From: Enoplolaimus lenunculus
Lineage: Eukaryota > Nematoda > Enoplea > Enoplida > Thoracostomopsidae
Length of the DNA: 64,000 bases
Assembly: GCA_030248215.1 (NCBI GenBank)
Contig: JASANG010000707.1
Location: 1 to 64,000 of the forward strand
Direction: 5' to 3'
In this document: positions 59,193 through 64,000 of the stretch, piece by piece
Layout: each line of letters begins with the position of its first letter
Position numbering within the stretch: position 1 is the stretch's first letter
The notes under the pieces: generated by a model
What the model saw: the letters and a program-made list of their open reading frames with translations, nothing else
The model's database searches: none
Told to the model about the DNA's origin: nothing
Translations under genes and position numbers: made by a program

Positions 59193-60296
59193 TAGTTTAT
59201 GCAGCGTTCATATATATGCACAGTGTCGTATGTTAAAATTTGGATAAAATATTAGCTCTTGAAATAGAATGAGCAAATTGTTTACCGTTATTCAACAACA
59301 CAATGCTTTTGTAATCAAACAAAAAGAGAATCTAAACTGGATTACGAGATGCCGTAGCCCAGCCAATCGATTCGATACGCCCCGGTGTAAGACAACAGCT
59401 ATTTGTATGGATATCTCCATATATTTTCATTTTTGTAATTTTCAAATTCTTTCTCTGATTTATATTTTAGTAATATTACAAAATTCGATTAAAATCTGTA
59501 ATTTTAAAGAATACTTAATAGCCCAAGTTCTCGCGGTGGGTTTTTTACAAAAATATCCTTTAAAATCGTGTATACATTTATCAGATAATCAGTGGCAGAT
59601 CCAAAAATTTCTGACGGCAGTGGCCGCGCGATATATAAAATAGTGAAAAGTTTAGCGAACTAAAAGCTAAATGCAGTCTATAGTATATACTAAATCTTAA
59701 TACAAAATGTTTTGGTTTTGATCCGTGTTCGGGTCACGGCCTGGATCGTCCCCTCGAACGCGCCAGTGCAGTTACCATAAAAGACTGATACTGCCTTCCA
59801 TAATGCGACGCGAGTATTTTGAGAAAAAATTTAAAATTGTAAATTTTTTACTCAAATCGCGAACAAAAAATCTACCTTAAAATTGATGAAAAATTTTCTC
59901 GTTTTTTATGTGATTATTAATACTTTGAAGTTGTGAAGTAAGGATTAGTAAACTGTTTAATGTAATTTCGGTTTGATAAGCAAGAATTATGAGTGGACAT
60001 TTGAATTCAATCCAGCGTTCAACTCAATTCGTATTTGGTTTACAGCAAAAACGCTGTAGCAAGCATGGCGGACACCAAGGCCCATATTGTCAAATGTGTG
60101 TAGCACCGATCATCACCATTTTAACCAGGTGCAGGCTGTTATCGCTTTGTTCATAGACTACGCAACAGGTTAACCAGAGGGTCAGGGCCCCTGTAAACGA
60201 CCAAACGGGCCGCTAAAGCAAATGGGCCACCTCATCTGAGGCTTACTCTTGAGTCCAAGCAGGCCGTCGTGTTTTGTTTAGATTCCGCACTGCGCA
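59193..60296. other. No gene seen
   Basis: A 124-codon frame at 59269-59643 has no family motif. CAGTGGCAGATCCAAAAATT at 59591 looks like the end of a MITE family also hinted at near 6025 and 50794. Confidence 0.3.
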
Positions 60297-60545
60297 CACT
60301 GTAAATTCTAATGAGTTGATTAATCAATTCAAAGAGAGAATTTTATTTCTGGCTATTTCTAGGTTTATAACAGTAGCTATTAACTCACTCTGACTTGATT
60401 TAATTTCGGGTGAGTTGACAAATTAATTTAGGGTCGGTTATATCAGTTCTGATTTCTGAGTTCTGAAAGACCTAATTCAGAACTCAGACCTCTCAGTGGA
60501 TTCAACTCATTCAGAATAAAAATCAACTGACTGGAATTTACAGTG
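60297..60545. mobile_element. Inverted-repeat element with CACTGTAAATTC ends
   Basis: The left CACTGTAAATTCTAATGAGT and, inverted, the right CACTGTAAATTCCAGTCAGT match at 16 of 20 bases. The 249-bp interior has TTCTGAGTTCTGA with its near inverse TCAGAACTCAGA near 60450-60490. No clear target duplication. Confidence 0.6.
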
Positions 60546-60566
60546 CATACGCGTTGTAATTGTTTT

Positions 60567-63483
60567 GGCCAATGTATAGCACAGGGGCTTCCAGTTTTCC
60601 ACGGTGGAAAACTTATAACCAGGAGTGCAGCGCAGCCACTCCTGTATGACGGCTAAATTTTCCGCTGATTTGGTAGGAAAATTAAAAAAATTAATGCCTA
60701 GATTTTACCGTAGGTTGGTAGGGAAATGTGAAGCATAGGTTTTGGTAGGAAGACGGGAAAAGTGGAAAATTCTAATGCCTAGATTTTCCCCTGTGTTGGT
60801 AGGGAAAATCTGAAGCATAGGTTTTGGTTGAAAAACGGGAAAGTGTAAAATTCTAATGCCTAGATTTTCCCCTGGGTTGGTAGGGAAATATGAAGCATGG
60901 GTTTTGGTTCGAAAACGGGAAAAGTGGAAAATTGAAATGCCTAGATATTTTCTTGGTTAGTAAGAGAAATCTAAAGCGATGGTTGGAAAACGGGAAAAGT
61001 GGAAAAGTGGAAAATTCAAGCGTAGGGTATAGGTTTTGGTTGGAAAACGGGAAAACTCCAAAATTCTTCTAATGCCTAGATTTTTTCCCTGGGTTGGTAA
61101 GGAAAATCCGAAGCATAGGATTTGGTTGGAAAACGGGAAAAGTGGAAAATTCTAATGCCTAGATTTTTATCCTGGGTTGGTAGGGAAAACCTGAAGCAAA
61201 GGTTTCGGTTGGAAAACGGGAAAAGTGGAAAATTCAAGCGTAAGGCATAGGTTTTGGTTGGAAAACGGGAAAAGTGGAAAATTTTAATGCTTAGATTTAC
61301 CCCGGCTTGGTAGGGAAAATCTGAATTATAGATTTTGGTTGGAAAACGGGAAAAGTGGAAAATTTAAAGGCCTAGATTACCTTAGGTTGGTAGGGAAAAT
61401 ATGAAGCATAGGTTTTGGTTGGAAAATGGGAAAAGTGGAAAATTTAAAGGCCTAGATTTAATTTAAGTTGGTAGGGAAAATCTGAAGCATAGGTTTTGGT
61501 TGGAAAACGGGAAAAGTGGAAAATTTAAAGGCCTAGATTTACCTTAGGTTGGTAGGGAAAATCTGAAGCATAGGTTTTGGTTGGAAAAAGGGAAAAGTGG
61601 AAAATTTAAAGGCCTAGATGTACCTTCGGTTGGTAGGGAAAATCTGAAGCATAGGTTTTGGTTGAAAAACGGGAAAAGTGGAAAATTTAAAGGCCTTGAT
61701 TTACCTTAGGTTGGTAGGGAAAATCTGAAGCATAGGTTTTGGTTGGAAAAAGGGAAAAGTGAAAAATTTAAAGGCCTAGATATACCTTAGGTTGGTAGGG
61801 AAAATCTGAAGAATAGGTTTTGGTTGGAAAACGGGAAAAGTGGAAAATTTAAAGGCATAGATTTACCTTGGGTGGTAGGGAAAATCTGAAGCATAGGTTT
61901 TGGTTGGAAAATGGGAAAAGTGGAAAATTTAAAGACTTAGATTTACCTTAGCTTGGCAGGGAAAATCTGAAGCATAGGTTTTGGTTGGAAAACGGGAAAA
62001 GTGGAAAATTTCAATGCCTAGATTTACCCTGGGTTGGTGGCGAATATCTGAAGCATAGGTTTCGGTTGGAATACGGGAAAAGTTGAAAATTTAAAGGCCT
62101 AGATATACCTCAGGTTGGTAGGGAAAATCTGAAGAATAGGTTTTGGTTGGAAAACGGGAAAAGTGGAAAATTTAAAGGCATAGATTTACCTTGGGTGGTA
62201 GGGAAAATCTGAAGCATAGGTTTTGGTTGGAAAATGGGAAAAGTGGAAAATTTAAACGCCTAGATTTACCCTGGGTTGGAAGTCAGCGACGACCAAATTT
62301 GATATATTTTTGTTTCCTCGGCTTTCCGGCCATTAGCCAACAACGTCTTTAAAACAAATTAAAACTTTTTTACAACCTTAAGGCGTCACTCAAAGCGTCG
62401 ACTTTGTTAACAGACTTATGTTCTGATAATACTGGGGCACTCGGTGGTATCTTGTTTTGACCAATCTTGTGCTGAGACTATCATAATCTGATATATTTAA
62501 TAATCATGTATTATTTCGGGTAAATGCTCTGCTCATTTAGGTTTAACTGTGTAAAGTAGATTTTGTTCATTGCACTGTTCCCCTGCCTGTTAGTTTGTAG
62601 GATGCAACCGGAGGTGAAAAATGCCAGATCCGGAGCCGGAAGTGAACAAAAGTAGCTGGAACTGGATATGATGCCGCAGGTGAGGTGAAATCAGGTCGTT
62701 TAAATGATATTTAACTTATTAATTTTAGCAAATATCTGCTGTGTTGTTAAATCGTTCCATTGGAATTTTCTACTTTTCCCGTTTTCCAAACAAAACCTAT
62801 GCTTTAGATTTTTCCTTCCAACCAAGGGGACATCTAGACGTAGAAATTTTCCACTTTTCCCGTTTTAAAAACAAAACCAATGCTTCAGAATTTTTCTACC
62901 AACCCAGGGTAAATTTAGGCGTTTATATTTTCCAATTTTCCCGTTTTCCAAACAAAACCTATGCTGCAGATTTTCCCTACCAACCAAGGGAAAATCTAGG
63001 CGTTTAAATTTTCCACTTTTCCCGTTTTCCAACCAAAACCTATGCTTCAAATTTTCCTACCAATCAAGAAATAATGTAAGCTTTTAAAATTTCCACTTTT
63101 CCCGTTTTCCAAACAAACTTTTACACTACAGATTTTCCCTACCAACCAAGGGAAAATCAAAGCGTTTAAATTTTCCACTTTTCCCGTTTTCCAACCAAAA
63201 CCTATGCTTCAAATTTTCCCTACCAACCCAGGAATAATGTAAGCTTTTAAATTTTCCACTTTTCCCGTTTTCCAAACAAACTTTACATTACAGATTTTCC
63301 CTACCGAACCAGGGAATATGCAGGCTTATGAATTTTCCATTTTTCCACCGCAAAACCTATGCCCGCGATTTTTCCTACCAACCAATGAAAAATCAGGTCG
63401 TCATACAGGAGTGGCTGCGATGCACTCCTGGTCGTAAGTTTTCCACCCTGCAAAAGTGGAAGCCCCTGATATATACATGGGCC
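60567..63483. mobile_element. Foldback element with opposed minisatellite arrays, 8-bp target duplication
   Basis: A 2917-bp element. The left end is GGCCAATGTATAGCACAGGG and the right end, inverted, is GGCCCATGTATATATCAGGG. The inverted match continues for about 95 bp through GGTGGAAAACTTA, CCAGGAGTGCA and CAGCCACTCCTGTATGACG. A perfect 8-bp duplication, ATTGTTTT, flanks it (60559-60566 and 63484-63491). The left array (60680-62280) has about 20 units of roughly 80 bp with GGTTGGTAGGGAAAATCTGA, GCATAGGTTTTGGTTGG and ACGGGAAAAGTGGAAAATT. The right array (62755-63390) has about 8 units in the opposite orientation. The spacer (62280-62755) has a CCGGAGCCGGAAG fragment of the hAT-like family. 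No transposase. Confidence 0.85.
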
Positions 63484-64000
63484 ATTGTTTTAAACACTGC
63501 GTGTTGTGTATCAATTCACTCTTTACACAAACTGCCCTAGGTTGCTCGCAATCTACAGCCTACACTATTTGAAAAAGGTTAATACAAGTTATAGTGAAGA
63601 GAATCCTGAATTTTAAAACAGTTAGGGCAGGGCACACAATCTATTTTGACGGAAATTTATGCGTACTACAAACAGTATATTCGCAAAGCCAAAATGTTAC
63701 AGATACTCTTGAATACCAGGAACCGCTGAACGGATGTCGATAAGCTTATAATGTTTGAAAGCCACCTCATTCTGAGATGTTAACCTTGTATTGGGACGTT
63801 TAAATTCTAAGCAGTTTACTAGCTACGGGCTAATTTGCATACTTGATTACGTCTGAATTACGACTTGTTACATCAGTCACTAATTCTTACGGTTACAAGC
63901 AATCTAATTTTAGAACTGAAAGTTTGCAAATGCGAGGAATGTTAATATAACTGTTTATAAACTTCTAAAATAGAGAAATTAATAGCTAGCTACTATTTAA
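63484..64000. other. No gene seen
   Basis: AT-rich sequence to the window edge with no recognised feature. Confidence 0.35.

Noticed and set aside
60680-62280. Regularly spaced repeats resembling a CRISPR array
   Set aside because: The units are continuous degenerate repeats without unique spacers, in a eukaryotic genome, and they belong to a foldback transposon with inverted ends.

Overview
The window looks like nuclear DNA from an invertebrate animal: AT-rich, with spliced genes (GT-AG introns), animal-type protein families and very many non-coding mobile elements. Degenerate TTAGGC hexamers (the nematode telomere unit) sit inside several dispersed elements, and the WRN-type helicase lacks an exonuclease domain, as in Caenorhabditis WRN-1. 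Both fit a nematode or a relative but do not prove it. All calls come from reading the sequence; no search was run.

Three host genes are clear, all on the + strand. (1) The 3' end of an ESCRT-III gene, best matched to CHMP7, at 1713-3393. (2) A complete-looking WRN/RecQ helicase gene of 28 exons at 12290-36261. Its exon phases fit from the start codon to the stop codon and give 1109 residues. (3) A complete phosphoglycerate kinase gene of 8 exons at 39015-43316, 417 residues. A DUF7869-like gene end with one frame break lies at 3-874. An unrecognised, possibly secreted protein is encoded on the minus strand at 7906-8523. Several orphan exon candidates follow, including an antisense coiled-coil exon inside WRN intron 18.

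Most of the rest is transposon-derived. 0.9-12 kb holds inverted-repeat elements, a GIY-YIG retroelement relic, an old foldback element and a pair of tRNA-like SINE units. 12-36 kb is the WRN gene, whose introns hold hAT-like elements rich in CCGG (termini CAGGGTG, 8-bp target duplications), a LINE broken by two insertions, a GC-rich LINE RNase H fragment next to a 340-bp tract of almost only A and C, and minisatellites. 36-64 kb holds PGK and then about 20 kb with no convincing complete gene but many short elements, ending in a 2.9-kb foldback element.

The most interesting observation is a group of elements that share the terminus GGCC(C/A)ATGTA and make 8-bp target duplications, yet carry quite different tandem-repeat cargo. 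One branch has arrays of an about 80-bp unit in opposed orientation (foldback elements at 8914-10012 and 60567-63483). The other has TTAGGC-like hexamers (at least seven copies between 37.5 and 57.7 kb, one nested in another). No transposase with these ends is in the window. No LTR retroelement, retrovirus or Polinton was recognised.
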